DNA of 54,961 bases from a bacterium (GTDB lineage: Bacteria; Bacteroidota; Bacteroidia; Chitinophagales; Saprospiraceae): NCBI GenBank assembly GCA_024742755.1, contig JANSXW010000027.1:1-54961 (forward strand). Reading direction: 5' to 3'. A program made the position numbers and the translations under genes. Positions 32,319 to 41,852 of this stretch are shown one piece after another (positions within the stretch are counted from its first letter, which is position 1; the number at the start of each line of letters is the position of its first letter). The notes under the pieces are model-generated. The model saw only the letters and a list, made by a program, of their open reading frames with translations. It was not told where the DNA came from and did no database searches.

Positions 32319-33359
32319 ATGAAAAGAACCTTAATTTTGCTGGTCGTTTTCCTGCTGCTGGGCGGCGGGGCATTTTGGTATCTTTCCACCAATGATGAAC
32401 GCAATAAGATGACCCTGGCGGGCTCCGACCGGGACTTCGCACTGGAGGATATGAGCCAGTTGCACAAAATCTTCATTGCCGGGCGGCAGGGCGAACGTTC
32501 GACCCTGGTGCGCAATGAAGCCGGCGGCTGGGAGCTGGAAGGTACCGGCCCTGCGAACCCACATGTGATAGAGCCTCTGCTGGAAGCCATCAGGAATGTC
32601 CGTATCAAGTACAAACCTTCCGATAATGCGGTGAAAAACATGGTCAATGTGCTGGCTACACAGGGTAAAAAGGTGGAGCTGTACGATAAAGCAGGGAATC
32701 TGCTCAAGGCTTACTACATTGGCGGGTCTACAGCCGATGAGCGTGGCACCTACATCATTATGGATGGTGCGGAACAGCCCTACGTTGCTGAAATGCCGGG
32801 TTTCTCAGGCAACCTCAGTGTCCGCTTCGACCGCTACGGTGACGAATGGAGGGACAAAACGCTGTTTTCGGAAAAGGTAGAAGACATCAAATACCTCTCG
32901 GTCGAATATCCCAAGCAGAAGAATCAGTCCTTCATTTTGGAAGCGGCAGGCAGCGACTATACCGTTAAGCCTTTTTATGACATTACGCCCGAGATTCAGC
33001 GCCCCTTTAAGGAAGGCAGTGTGGAAGCTTTTCTGGTCAACTTTGAAAGTGTGGGGGCAGAAGCTTTCCGCAACGACTACTCCAGCCGCGACTCCATTAT
33101 GCAGACCATTCCGTTTTGCAGCATCACGCTGGTCAATACCAATGAGGATACGACCCGTGCCGTATTTTACCCCATCATCAAGGAAAAAGTAACCACGCAA
33201 GACCGCAAAACCGGAGATTATGTTACAACGGGCGGTTACCTCGACCGCTACTTCGTACTGCGCAACCGGCAGGACTTTATGCTGGCGCAGCACATTGTAA
33301 TGGAGAAGCTCTTCTGGGGTTACGGGTCTTTTTATAAGGACAGCAACCTGTTAAACTGA
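32319..33359 (+). CDS. DUF4340-like membrane-anchored protein
   Basis: A 346-aa protein with one N-terminal membrane anchor (LILLVVFLLLGGGAFWYL) and an extracytoplasmic beta-rich domain. The layout (anchor, DFALEDMSQLHKIFI, a conserved GGWELEG segment, then SVRFDRYGDEWRDKTLF) matches DUF4340 proteins, which are recurrently found next to GldG-like ABC-2 components. Function is unknown; a role in assembly or regulation of the gld ABC complex is inferred from position. 71 bp separate it from the next gene. Confidence 0.75.
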   Translation: MKRTLILLVVFLLLGGGAFWYLSTNDERNKMTLAGSDRDFALEDMSQLHKIFIAGRQGERSTLVRNEAGGWELEGTGPANPHVIEPLLEAIRNVRIKYKPSDNAVKNMVNVLATQGKKVELYDKAGNLLKAYYIGGSTADERGTYIIMDGAEQPYVAEMPGFSGNLSVRFDRYGDEWRDKTLFSEKVEDIKYLSVEYPKQKNQSFILEAAGSDYTVKPFYDITPEIQRPFKEGSVEAFLVNFESVGAEAFRNDYSSRDSIMQTIPFCSITLVNTNEDTTRAVFYPIIKEKVTTQDRKTGDYVTTGGYLDRYFVLRNRQDFMLAQHIVMEKLFWGYGSFYKDSNLLN

Positions 33360-33430
33360 TGGTTGCGGGCTTGTTTTAAGCCTGCTAAAGCTTAGTTTTA
33401 CCTCATTCCTCGACATAACCGAGCCGGAAC

Positions 33431-34693
33431 ATGAACCATCAAACGCCATTTCGCTCCGGGCAAATGGGCAGAAATGCCCTCATTGCCGCTCTATTGTTGC
33501 TCATTGGGCTGGGCGCAGCTCCTTCTGAGCGCTGGGGGTTCTGGGGCCACCGCCGCCTCAACCGGATGGCCGTCTTTACCCTGCCGCCGGAGATGATCGT
33601 GTTCTACAAGAAAAACCTGGAGTACGTCACCGAGCATGCCGTAGACCCCGACAAGCGCCGCTACGCCACCCGCCATGAAGCCGTACGCCACTATATTGAC
33701 ATCGACCACTGGGGCACCTACCCGTTCCCGGAAGTCCCACGGGACTGGACCGAAGCGCTGATGAAATTTACGGAAGTAGGCGTGGTGGGCTCCGATGGGG
33801 ATACGACCCTCCTCCACCGGGATACGGTAGGCCGGCAGGTGCTCATCAGCCTGGATACAGATGGCGGGGCATTACAGGTGCCCTACCAATCGGACTACAA
33901 GACTTACTTCATTCAGGAAATCATGCCGCAGTACTATGAGGAGGAATGGAATCTGAGCTGCGATACCCTGGCGATGCTTTTCGGGCTGAGCCCGGGCGCG
34001 ATTGATTGCGAAAAAGCCTACGCGGTGGACCACTTCTCGGAGTATGGTATTGTGCCTTATCATCTGCCCGCTATGCAGCGCCGCCTTACTGCTGCCTTCC
34101 GCAACCGGGACATCCCCCGTATACTGCGCATCTCAGCGGAGTTTGGGCATTACATCGGGGATGCGCACGTGCCCCTTCACACCACCACAAATTACAATGG
34201 GCAGCTTACCGATCAGGTCGGCATTCATGCCTTTTGGGAAAGCCGGATCCCGGAGCTGTTTGCCGATCAGGAGTACGATTACTTTGTAGGCAAAGCGGAA
34301 TACATCGCCAATCCAAAAGACTACTACTGGGATGTGGTCCTGGCCAGCCATCTGCTTGTGGACAGTGTCCTGCAAATTGAGCGGGACCTGAGCAAGACCT
34401 TCCCGGAAGACAAGCAGTACTGCTACGAGGAGCGCCTCGGCCGGACCATCCGTACCCAATGCCAGGAATATGCCAAAGCCTATCAGCAGCGCATGAAGGG
34501 CATGGTGGAAGACCGGATGCGCGCCACGATCCTTTCGATAGGGAGCGCCTGGTACACGGCCTGGGTGGATGCCGGGCAGCCCGACCTGGACAAGATCGAC
34601 AAATACCAGTATTCTCCGGAAGAGATGGAGGAATTGCAGGTCTTGGAAGAGAAGGCGCGCAGTGGAAATCAGAAGGGGCGTGCACATGAATAA
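33431..34693 (+). CDS. Zinc-dependent phospholipase C / S1-P1 nuclease-like exported protein
   Basis: A 420-aa exported hydrolase-like protein. After an N-terminal hydrophobic segment (NALIAALLLLIGLGAAPS), the mature protein begins WGFWGHRRLNRMAVFTLP, providing the N-terminal Trp and His ligands typical of zinc-dependent phospholipase C and S1/P1 nucleases. Further likely zinc ligands are in YIDIDHWG and in EFGHYIGDAHVPLHTTTNY plus GIHAFWES. The fold uses three zinc ions. Whether it cleaves lipids or nucleic acids cannot be told from sequence; Bacteroidota homologues are usually annotated as zinc-dependent phospholipase C. It converges with the GNAT gene, whose stop lies only 6 bp away. Confidence 0.82.
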   Translation: MNHQTPFRSGQMGRNALIAALLLLIGLGAAPSERWGFWGHRRLNRMAVFTLPPEMIVFYKKNLEYVTEHAVDPDKRRYATRHEAVRHYIDIDHWGTYPFPEVPRDWTEALMKFTEVGVVGSDGDTTLLHRDTVGRQVLISLDTDGGALQVPYQSDYKTYFIQEIMPQYYEEEWNLSCDTLAMLFGLSPGAIDCEKAYAVDHFSEYGIVPYHLPAMQRRLTAAFRNRDIPRILRISAEFGHYIGDAHVPLHTTTNYNGQLTDQVGIHAFWESRIPELFADQEYDYFVGKAEYIANPKDYYWDVVLASHLLVDSVLQIERDLSKTFPEDKQYCYEERLGRTIRTQCQEYAKAYQQRMKGMVEDRMRATILSIGSAWYTAWVDAGQPDLDKIDKYQYSPEEMEELQVLEEKARSGNQKGRAHE

Positions 34694-34699
34694 GCCCGG

Positions 34700-35266
34700 T
34701 TACAAATTGGGATTAACCTTCCCATAGGTCCACACATCCAATATCCGGCCCTTCTTTACAATTGCGTTGCGGGCAATCCCCTCCCGTTCGAACCCTGCCT
34801 TCTCCAGTACCCCCCGGGAAGCGGGGTTGGTGTGAAAGACATTGGCATACGCCCGGCTGTGTCGTAAGTCTTCAAAGGCATGCCTTACGATCAGCGAGAT
34901 GGCCCCGGTCATGATCCCTTGCCCCCAGAAAGGCTCGCCCAACCAATACCCTAACTCTACCGAGGCCGCGTAAATGTCGGGTTTGAAGATCAGGCTGATG
35001 ACGCCTATGAGCCCTTCGCCCCGATCGATGGCAAAAACCGATTCTCCTTCATTTTCTGCTGCGTAATTAATGAACCAATGCGCACTTTCCAGCGTGTAGG
35101 GGCTTGGAAAGCGGTCCATTAGGTTGGCCGCAATTTTTGGGTTGTTGGCGTAGGTGGTCAGTTGTGGTGCGTCTTCCATTGTAAGGCGGCGCAGCTGCAG
35201 GCCAGCCCCCTCCAATGCTTTTTGCCGGAAGGCTGTCTGGAAGTTGGGTATAGGCATGGTTGGCAT
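34700..35266 (-). CDS. GNAT-family (RimJ/RimL-type) N-acetyltransferase
   Basis: Cytoplasmic acetyl-CoA-dependent acetyltransferase, 188 aa. The family landmarks are LRRLTMEDAPQL (N-terminus), VELGYWLGEPFWGQGIMTGAI (beta-4 and the pyrophosphate-binding loop) and NVFHTNPASRGVLEKAGFEREG. These are typical of the RimJ/RimL branch that modifies small molecules or ribosomal protein ends; the substrate is unknown. Two further ATG codons lie just inside the 5' end. The 187 bp upstream to ruvB hold only a 12-bp palindrome (GCCCGTACGGGC at 35393). Confidence 0.85.
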   Translation of the reverse strand: MPTMPIPNFQTAFRQKALEGAGLQLRRLTMEDAPQLTTYANNPKIAANLMDRFPSPYTLESAHWFINYAAENEGESVFAIDRGEGLIGVISLIFKPDIYAASVELGYWLGEPFWGQGIMTGAISLIVRHAFEDLRHSRAYANVFHTNPASRGVLEKAGFEREGIARNAIVKKGRILDVWTYGKVNPNL

Positions 35267-35453
35267 GATCCTTAGATTTCAAGGAGAAACGTCAAGCTTC
35301 AAGTATTCGTTCCTCTGGGGGATATACCGATAGCCCATTCTCAGTCCAGGATCTCAGAATTACTGTCTATTGGTGGGAACCACGGAATACCCGCCCGTAC
35401 GGGCAAGGAATACACGGAATGTATGCAAGGGTCGTTATCGGTAGAGAACCACC

Positions 35454-36485
35454 CTACTCATCAAATAAAGTACCTGCACGACCGGGCGGCACCACCCCCA
35501 AGTGCTTGTAGGCTTTCTCAGTAGCCTCCCGTCCCCTTGGCGTACGCTGAATGTAGCCTTCCATAATCAGGAATGGTTCATGTACCTCCTCAATTGTACC
35601 GGCCTCTTCTCCTACTGCAGTGCCAATAGTGGTAATGCCCACCGGGCCGCCTTTGAACTTGTGGATGATCGTCGACAGGATTTTGTTGTCCATCTCGTCC
35701 AGGCCGCCTTCATCTACATTGAGGGCAGAAAGGCCATACTCGGCGATCTTGCGGTCGATGGTGCCATTCCCTTTAATTTGCGCAAAATCGCGGATACGAC
35801 GGAGCAGGGCATTGGCAATACGTGGTGTTCCCCGGCTGCGGCGGGCAATTTCCTTAGCGCCATCTTCCGTAATTGGCACATTGAGTATGCCGGCCGATCG
35901 CTTAATGATGCGGTTTAGGGTCTTGGTATCGTAATAGTCCAGGTGGCAATTAATACCAAAACGGGCCCGCATAGGAGCCGTCAGCAAGCCCATTCGGGTA
36001 GTGGCTCCAATCAGGGTAAAAGGGTTGAGGTCAATCTGAATGCTCCGTGCATTGGGCCCGCTGTCGATCATAATATCAATGCGGTAGTCTTCCATAGCGG
36101 AGTAGAGGTACTCCTCGACAACGGTGTTCAGCCGGTGGATTTCGTCTATGAAGAGAACATCCCCTTCTTCCAGATTGGTCAGCAAACCTGCCAGGTCGCC
36201 GGGCTTTTCCAGCACAGGCCCGGAAGTCATCTTCAGTTCCGCCTGCAGCTCATTGGCGATGATGTGGGAAAGGGTCGTTTTGCCCAGTCCGGGAGGGCCG
36301 TGCAAAAGCACATGGTCTAAAGCCTCTCACATGCCCAGGGCCGCCTGAATGAAGATTTGCAGGTTCTCCACAATTTTGGGCTGACCGCTAAAGTCATCCA
36401 GGGCCTGCGGGCGCAGCTGTACCTCGGCGTTCTGCTCGTCCGGCGTAAATTCGTCACCTGTGGGGTCAAGGTAGGGATTGCTCAT
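35454..36485 (-). pseudogene. ruvB: Holliday junction helicase subunit RuvB, interrupted by in-frame TGA
   Basis: RuvB is the hexameric ATPase that drives branch migration with RuvA. Reading from ATG at 36485 gives MSNPYLDPTGDEFTPDEQ and continues to QAALGM, then TGA (36329-36327), then [18 protein letters not shown] in the same frame. Without the stop the product would be 343 aa, the usual RuvB length, and the codon position corresponds to an Arg in other RuvB proteins (GMREALDHV-like), so CGA or AGA to TGA is the simplest change. Everything after it is intact: Walker [10 protein letters not shown], Walker [21 protein letters not shown] sensor, [11 protein letters not shown] and the winged-helix end. 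Translation could only restart near 36311 (GTG), losing the first 58 residues. A sequencing error is a real possibility. Confidence 0.85.
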
Positions 36486-36544
36486 GTATACCGTTTTCTT
36501 GTCCCGACAAAGATGGCATTTTTCCGGGAATCAGAAAGCCCAAA

Positions 36545-38713
36545 TCAGGCAATGGCCAGCGGCAGCGACCGGAGCCGCTCCCCGGTAAGCCGGAAGACCG
36601 CATTGGCAATCGCCGCGCCAATCGGGCCCAGCGGGGGCTCACCGACCGCGCCGGGGGCATCTGCATTTTCCAGGATGACCACATCAATTTCTTTTGGGGC
36701 ATCCCGCATCAGCGCCATCCGGTAGGGGCCGTAGATGGTAGGCAGCAGTTGCCCGTCTTTCACGAACATGCGCTCGTACATGGCGGCACTCTGCCCCATG
36801 ATGATGCTGCCCTCGCACTGGGCCCGCACCTGATCGGGGTTGACCGCCATGCCGGGGTCAATGGCGCAGGTCACTTTGTGGACTTTGATTTCACCCCTTT
36901 CAATGGAGACCTCTGCCACCTGCGCACAGGGTGTCCGCGCATCCGTGGAAGCGGCAAAGCCCATGGCCCGCCCGTTGACGACCTCGTCTTTCCAGCCGGC
37001 TTTTTCAGCGGCAGCTTTGATGACTTCGCGTAAGCGGTGCCCGGCCTCATCCTCCTGAATATGATCCAGGCGGAACTGCACAGGGTCTTTACCGGCTTTT
37101 AGCGCCAGCTCGTCCATGAAGCTTTCAATAGCAAAGGTATTGGCCAGCAAGCCCAGGCTCCGCCACCAGCTCGTGGCAAAGGGGAGCTTCACCCGCCAGG
37201 ATACCGTCCGGAAATTCGGGATGGCACCGTACTGAATCATTCCGCCCCGCCAGGCACCGACATCCGCCCCCAGTACAGGCTCGGCAATGCCGGGGAACAT
37301 GGGAGAACCGAACATAACATCTCCGCTAGACAGGTTGTGCTCAATGGCCTTGATTTTACCTTGTTCGTCCAGCAAGCCCCGCAAAACATGATGGGTGGGC
37401 GGCCGGAAAGTGTCATTCTGAAACTCCTCCCGCCGGTTGAAGAAGCACTTCACGGGCTTGCCCACGGCTTTTGAGAGTACAGCAGCCTGCATCGCATTGG
37501 GCGTATGCAGGCGGCGGCCGAATCCTCCACCGAGGTAGGTGGGAATGATGTTGACCGCTTCCGGGGATAGCCCAAGCCGGCCGGCCACTTCCTGCCGGGT
37601 CAGGTTCACCACTTGTGTGGATAGGATGATTGTGGCCTTGTCGCCTTCCACATGGGCAACTGCGCCGTTGGGTTCCATTTGGGCATGCGCGCCGATCGGA
37701 CTGGTAAATTCTGCGGTTACGACCCCTTCCTCGTTATCCAGGATACGCTTCGCCCGCCCGGTTTTCTGAATCGTAACGGGATCGCCCTGCCCTACTTTAA
37801 TCATCGCCTCGATGTCTTCCGATTGCCAGTTGCGCTCGGTTGACCATTCGGCTTTGATGGCCAGCTTGGCCTGTTCGGCTGCCATTTGGGAGGTGGCAAC
37901 CACACCTACGAAGTCTGGCTCTTTGACCACCTTGACTACGCCGGGCATGTTTTCCGCCGCACTTGTATCCGCTCCAACGAACACAGCCCCAATGCGCTCC
38001 GACCGCACCACAGCGCCGTACAGCATATCGGGCAGGCTCGCGTCCATTCCAAACATGGGCGCACCGATCACCTTGTCTTTTAAGTCGACCCGGGGCACCG
38101 GCTTGCCTACAAATTTATAGGTGGAAACATCCTTGAGCGCAGGCGTTTCGGGTATTTCCCACTCCGCCACCTTCCTGACAATCTCGCCGTAGGTCAGGGC
38201 CTGCCCGTTGTAGGAAACCACGCCGTCTTTGACCGTAAGCGCAGCGGCATCCACCCCCAGTTGTTTGGCGGCTTCTATTTTCAGCATCTCCCGCATTGTG
38301 GCAGCCAGTTCGCGCAGGGGTTGCCACAGGCTGGAAATGGAGGTGCTCCCGCCGGTGGAAGTGCCATCGATATTGCCGGAAACAGTTGGCGCATGCACCA
38401 CTTTGATTTGCTGTATGTCCACTTCCAGTTCGTCGGCTGCTATTTGCGCCAGCCCGGTGAAGGTGCCCTGCCCCATTTCCACTTTGGGCGAGTTGAGGAT
38501 GACCTCATTCTCCGCCGTGACTTCAAACCACAGGCGGGGCTCATCGGTACTGCCGTTGTAGGGCAGCTCTGCGGAATTAGCAAAGCCGGCAAGAGAACGG
38601 CGCCAAAGCGGGCGGGTAAAGTAGGTCGCGCCAATGGCCACGCCCACGCCTACCGTTGAACGGACAATGAATTTTCTCCGGGAGAATTTCTTTTTGGGTT
38701 TTGGGGTACTCAT
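36545..38713 (-). CDS. Molybdopterin-binding subunit of an isoquinoline 1-oxidoreductase-like enzyme
   Basis: Large catalytic subunit (722 aa) of a xanthine dehydrogenase-family molybdenum hydroxylase that oxidises N-heterocycles or aldehydes. A twin-arginine signal ([19 protein letters not shown]) sends it folded to the periplasm. [22 protein letters not shown] is the family's molybdopterin-binding glycine motif, and [20 protein letters not shown] near the end carries the active-site glutamate region. It overlaps the 2Fe-2S subunit gene by 4 bp (ATGA), so translation is coupled. No FAD subunit is encoded; electrons likely pass to the cytochrome encoded upstream. The true substrate is unknown. 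Confidence 0.9.
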   Translation of the reverse strand: MSTPKPKKKFSRRKFIVRSTVGVGVAIGATYFTRPLWRRSLAGFANSAELPYNGSTDEPRLWFEVTAENEVILNSPKVEMGQGTFTGLAQIAADELEVDIQQIKVVHAPTVSGNIDGTSTGGSTSISSLWQPLRELAATMREMLKIEAAKQLGVDAAALTVKDGVVSYNGQALTYGEIVRKVAEWEIPETPALKDVSTYKFVGKPVPRVDLKDKVIGAPMFGMDASLPDMLYGAVVRSERIGAVFVGADTSAAENMPGVVKVVKEPDFVGVVATSQMAAEQAKLAIKAEWSTERNWQSEDIEAMIKVGQGDPVTIQKTGRAKRILDNEEGVVTAEFTSPIGAHAQMEPNGAVAHVEGDKATIILSTQVVNLTRQEVAGRLGLSPEAVNIIPTYLGGGFGRRLHTPNAMQAAVLSKAVGKPVKCFFNRREEFQNDTFRPPTHHVLRGLLDEQGKIKAIEHNLSSGDVMFGSPMFPGIAEPVLGADVGAWRGGMIQYGAIPNFRTVSWRVKLPFATSWWRSLGLLANTFAIESFMDELALKAGKDPVQFRLDHIQEDEAGHRLREVIKAAAEKAGWKDEVVNGRAMGFAASTDARTPCAQVAEVSIERGEIKVHKVTCAIDPGMAVNPDQVRAQCEGSIIMGQSAAMYERMFVKDGQLLPTIYGPYRMALMRDAPKEIDVVILENADAPGAVGEPPLGPIGAAIANAVFRLTGERLRSLPLAIA

Positions 38714-39192
38714 GAGGGCTGATTTTTAGCGGTTTGCGATTGGAGACCGGCGGCCCGGTGGATGGCTTTGCGCATGCGGTAGTAAGTGGCGCAGCGGCAG
38801 ACGTTGACGATGTTGTTGTCGATGTCCTCATCGGTGGGATTGGGGATTTCCGAGAGGAGGGCTGCCGTCGCCATCATGAAGCCAGGCTGACAATAGCCGC
38901 ACTGTGGGACGATTTCCTCCATCCAGGCTTGTTGCACCGGGTGCAATTGGTCACCGCTGGACAGCCCTTCGATGGTGGTGATGTTTTTGCCCTCAGCGTA
39001 CTTTACAGCGTAGGAACAGGAGCGGACGGCCTTGCCATCCACGTGCAGGGTGCAGGCGCCGCAGGCTGCCTTGCCGCAACCGAATTTTGTGCCTTTCAGG
39101 TCGAGCATGTCCCGTACGACCCACAGCAGTGGGGTATCGCCGTCCACGTCAAGGGAAGTGGGCTGCCCGTTTATGTTGAATGAAATCGTCAT
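38710..39192 (-). CDS. 2Fe-2S subunit of the molybdenum hydroxylase
   Basis: Small iron-sulfur subunit, 160 aa, with two [2Fe-2S] clusters. The plant-ferredoxin-type cluster is held by [16 protein letters not shown]...RSC (C-x4-C-x2-C-x11-C) and the helical-domain cluster by QCGYCQPG and NVCRCATY (CxxC and CxC). It passes electrons from the molybdopterin subunit. It follows the cytochrome gene by 26 bp and overlaps the catalytic subunit gene by 4 bp, forming one operon. It has no signal peptide of its own, as expected for a hitchhiker on the twin-arginine partner. Confidence 0.93.
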   Translation of the reverse strand: MTISFNINGQPTSLDVDGDTPLLWVVRDMLDLKGTKFGCGKAACGACTLHVDGKAVRSCSYAVKYAEGKNITTIEGLSSGDQLHPVQQAWMEEIVPQCGYCQPGFMMATAALLSEIPNPTDEDIDNNIVNVCRCATYYRMRKAIHRAAGLQSQTAKNQPS

Positions 39193-39218
39193 GATGGTTT
39201 ATTTTCGGGTTGATCAGA

Positions 39219-39842
39219 TTATTCTTCTGGGATGGGAGCGCCGCCCGCTGCCCAGGCCTTTACCGCTTTGATGTATTCCGCTTTAGGCACCGGCGGTTTT
39301 TCACGCGGTGTACCGTTGGCATCCACGCCCGGCTCCCAGGCCCAGAGTACCAGTTCGTGCTCGGTGAGGTGGTGGACGGTTTCCTCAAGCGTGCGGCCAC
39401 CGTTGTTTTCGGGGTTGAGCATAGACCGGGCAATTTCCACCCGCGTCAATCCCTGCCAGGCCATCCTTCGGGGCGCAAGGCTCCATTCCGGAGCACCGGG
39501 TACGCCCGCGTGGTTGTTGTTCTCGGTTTGGTGGCAGGTTTGGCATTGCAGGGCCGCTACCCCGTGGTTGTCCGGCCCGCGCTGTACGCCAAAATTATGA
39601 ATATGGCTGTCCTCCCCCTGCCGCGGATAATCATCAGAGGGGTGGCAATTGACACAGCGTTTGTGGGTCAGGACCTCCATCATGAGATCGAAGGCCTGCT
39701 CGGGGGTGAGTTCAGCGGCAGTACTTTCGCTACTTTCCGGCAGTTTAGGTTCAGAAAGCTGCGCTCCCGGGGTACTGAAGCCCAAAACCAGGATGCCCAG
39801 AAGCAGGGAGGCGGCCAGATAGGCTCGGTGTGCATTTTTCAT
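39219..39842 (-). CDS. Exported cytochrome c-like protein with two CxxCH sites
   Basis: Periplasmic or membrane-anchored di-heme protein, 207 aa. Signal segment MKNAHRAYLAASLLLGILVLGFS, then heme sites CVNCH and CQTCH. Histidines such as SHIHNFG and TVHHLTEHE could be axial ligands. It is the first gene of the molybdenum hydroxylase operon, so it is the likely electron acceptor of that enzyme toward the respiratory chain; this is inferred from context. Related cytochromes next to isoquinoline oxidoreductase-like genes are known in Bacteroidota. Confidence 0.85.
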   Translation of the reverse strand: MKNAHRAYLAASLLLGILVLGFSTPGAQLSEPKLPESSESTAAELTPEQAFDLMMEVLTHKRCVNCHPSDDYPRQGEDSHIHNFGVQRGPDNHGVAALQCQTCHQTENNNHAGVPGAPEWSLAPRRMAWQGLTRVEIARSMLNPENNGGRTLEETVHHLTEHELVLWAWEPGVDANGTPREKPPVPKAEYIKAVKAWAAGGAPIPEE

Positions 39843-40020
39843 TTCTATTCAGTGGTTTAGGTATAGGTCAAAGTTGATCCAAATCATCCGGATTTTTGCA
39901 TACCCATTCCCGGAAATGCTAACACAAAACCCGGATTTTAGCCAAAATCCTATATAAAGCCTAAGATAACTCATTCTGTTTAGCTTTCTTTGGAGATTGC
40001 CTTTTGAGTGTGCATAACGC

Positions 40021-40129
40021 ATTGCACTTTTTGAATAGCTTAGCAGCATTTGCTGTTTGCCTTTCTTGGATAAGCTGGAGCAGAGCGGGAAGCTCTACCC
40101 CAGCAGCCATAGCGCTTTAATGCAGAGGG
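40021..40129 (-). repeat. Dispersed repeat, copy 2 (inverted)
   Basis: The complement of this stretch matches 18495-18647 over its whole length, apart from the 44-bp internal duplication present only in copy 1. It ends one base before the earliest start codon of the metallo-beta-lactamase-fold gene. The preceding 39843-40020 is AT-rich and without a visible gene. Confidence 0.7.
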
Positions 40130-41302
40130 TTGCCTTTCTGTTTTGTGCAATTTGGTATCCACACGCCTTTTGATTCACCAACCCTATTCCTCTTGGCACT
40201 CATTATCCTTCTTGCAATCCTACTTTTTCCTATAGTAGCCCTTTGGGCCTACCTGACTTTCCACCCGCAGTTTGGCGGGAAAATCACACCCGAAGACCGG
40301 AAAAACTACGCCCGCTCGCCCCATTGGAACGGTAAAATCTTTGAGAACCTGAGCCCTACCGGCGATGATGTGAGCCTGACTAACCTGCCGGGGCTCATTC
40401 GGGACAACCTGAAAGATGCGAAACTCAAGGTGCCGCAGCGCCCGATCCCGGTTGTCCCCTTTGATTTGGAGGCCTGGGAAAACAGCACTGCACCCTTTCA
40501 GTTCATCTGGTACGGGCATTCGGTTTGCCTGATGCGGCTGGGCGGGCAAAACCTGCTGATTGACCCCATGCTTGGGCCGGACGCCTCCCCGGTGGGGCCT
40601 ATTCGCACCCGGCGGTTTAGTGAAAACACCCTGTCGGTTATCGACCAGCTGCCGAAGCTTGATGCCGTTTTTCTGACACACGACCACTACGATCATCTGG
40701 ACTACAGCAGCATTCAGCGGCTACAGGGCAAAGTCGGGCATTTCTATGTTGCCCTTGGTGTGGGACGCCACCTTCGCCGATGGGGCATTGCCCCGGAACG
40801 GATTACAGAGATGGACTGGTGGGACGAGGGTCAGATTGGGAATGTGCAGTTCACGTTCACGCCCTCCCGCCACTTTTCCGGCCGCGGGCTGACCGACCGT
40901 ACCCAATGCTTGTGGGGTGGCTGGGTGCTGCAGGCGCCCGATTGTAAAGTCTACTGGAGCGGCGACGGTGGCTATGACACCCACTTCCGGGAAATCGGGC
41001 AACGCTTTGGGCCTTTCGATTGGGCGTTTATGGAGTGCGGGCAGTACTACAAGCTTTGGACTCAGATCCATGCCCTGCCCGAGGAGGCGGTGCAGGGGGC
41101 TGTGGAAGTTGGCGCAAAAGTAACCACGCCGGTACACTGGGGCGGCTTCAAGCTTGCCCCTCACGACTGGCGGGACCCGGTGCAGCGGTTTGTTCAGGCG
41201 GCAGCTGAGGAAAATCTTGAAATTGTGGTGCCTGAAATTGGGGAAAGGGTGAGCAGTGATGCGATGCCACCGGTTGTTTCATGGTGGGAAGATTATAACT
41301 AA
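40130..41302 (+). CDS. Membrane-anchored metallo-beta-lactamase-fold hydrolase (NAPE-PLD-like)
   Basis: A protein of up to 390 aa with an N-terminal membrane helix (FLLALIILLAILLFPIVALWAYL) and a metallo-beta-lactamase domain. Metal-binding motif HDHYDHLDY (HxHxDH), FIWYGHSVCLMRLGG before it, WSGDGGYDTHF and TPVHWGGF after it are those of the N-acyl-phosphatidylethanolamine phospholipase D-like / UlaG-like branch. There is no ATG before the helix: candidates are TTG 40130, GTG 40145 and a later TTG, so the start is uncertain. The dispersed repeat ends at 40129 and may have replaced the original 5' end. Substrate unknown; lipid phosphodiesters or lactones are possible. Confidence 0.83.
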   Translation: MPFCFVQFGIHTPFDSPTLFLLALIILLAILLFPIVALWAYLTFHPQFGGKITPEDRKNYARSPHWNGKIFENLSPTGDDVSLTNLPGLIRDNLKDAKLKVPQRPIPVVPFDLEAWENSTAPFQFIWYGHSVCLMRLGGQNLLIDPMLGPDASPVGPIRTRRFSENTLSVIDQLPKLDAVFLTHDHYDHLDYSSIQRLQGKVGHFYVALGVGRHLRRWGIAPERITEMDWWDEGQIGNVQFTFTPSRHFSGRGLTDRTQCLWGGWVLQAPDCKVYWSGDGGYDTHFREIGQRFGPFDWAFMECGQYYKLWTQIHALPEEAVQGAVEVGAKVTTPVHWGGFKLAPHDWRDPVQRFVQAAAEENLEIVVPEIGERVSSDAMPPVVSWWEDYN

Positions 41303-41555
41303 TAATTTTCTGAGCCCGACTTCTAATGGGATAAATTGCAAATACTTGGCTATGCAAAATATTCCACTGGCGAGTGAGCATTGTGTTATTCGCTTATTCT
41401 ACTTATGCTGTAATTTCCCCTGCCCTTCATTCTTCCGCTGACAGATATTTATAAATATGCTTACTTGATAAAACCATATTCAAAGGCAGCGGAAAATCCA
41501 AATTTCAGCTTACAACTCGCAAAAGATTGATTCTAAACCAAACACAGTGATACAT

Positions 41556-41572
41556 ATAGTCCGTAGACTTAT
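41556..41572 (+). promoter_or_regulatory. C-box-like operator of the restriction-modification system
   Basis: ATAGTCCGTAGACTTAT contains AGTC and GACT in inverted order around CGTA and strongly resembles the C-box sites (ATAGTCCGTG-type) bound by controller proteins of type II systems. It lies 41 bp before the controller gene. A direct repeat ATTTGCATCTT follows at 41571-41581 and 41590-41600 and may be part of the promoter. Confidence 0.65.
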
Positions 41573-41612
41573 TTGCATCTTTTCATCAGATTTGCATCTT
41601 AATTTTATTAGA

Positions 41613-41852
41613 ATGAAAAAACCTTATTCAAGTCAGGAAATCGATTTTTTGGAAAAATTAGGGTCGCGAATTAGAGTCTTACGAGCGAAATCTGGGTTAT
41701 CCCAAGAAAAACTGGCTTTTGCTTGTGAATTAGATAGAACATATATCGGTTCCGTTGAAAGAGGTGAAAGAAATATTTCAGTTATCAATCTCAATAAAAT
41801 TGCTAACGCCCTCAATGTTTCCCTTTCAGTCTTGCTAAACTTCGAAGAATGA
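41613..41852 (+). CDS. Controller (C) protein-like XRE regulator
   Basis: Small helix-turn-helix regulator, 79 aa from ATG at 41613. The HTH is RIRVLRAKSGLSQEKLAFACELDRTYIGSVERGERNISVINLNKIANAL, a close match to C proteins that time expression of restriction enzymes. A frame open from 41547 would add a 22-residue extension reading through the C-box-like site, so it is rejected. The endonuclease start overlaps its stop (ATGA at 41849), so the two are translationally coupled. Expected role: activating or repressing its own operon through the C-box at 41556, delaying the endonuclease until methylation is complete. Confidence 0.88.
   Translation: MKKPYSSQEIDFLEKLGSRIRVLRAKSGLSQEKLAFACELDRTYIGSVERGERNISVINLNKIANALNVSLSVLLNFEE

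Noticed and set aside
35393..35404. Palindrome GCCCGTACGGGC between ruvB and the GNAT gene
   Set aside because: Short, with no T-run and no promoter nearby; no function can be assigned.
39905..39930. ATTCCCGGAAATG resembling part of the 39-bp shared element
   Set aside because: Only 13 bases match, the orientation relative to the gene is reversed and the 21-bp ACACA pair is absent.
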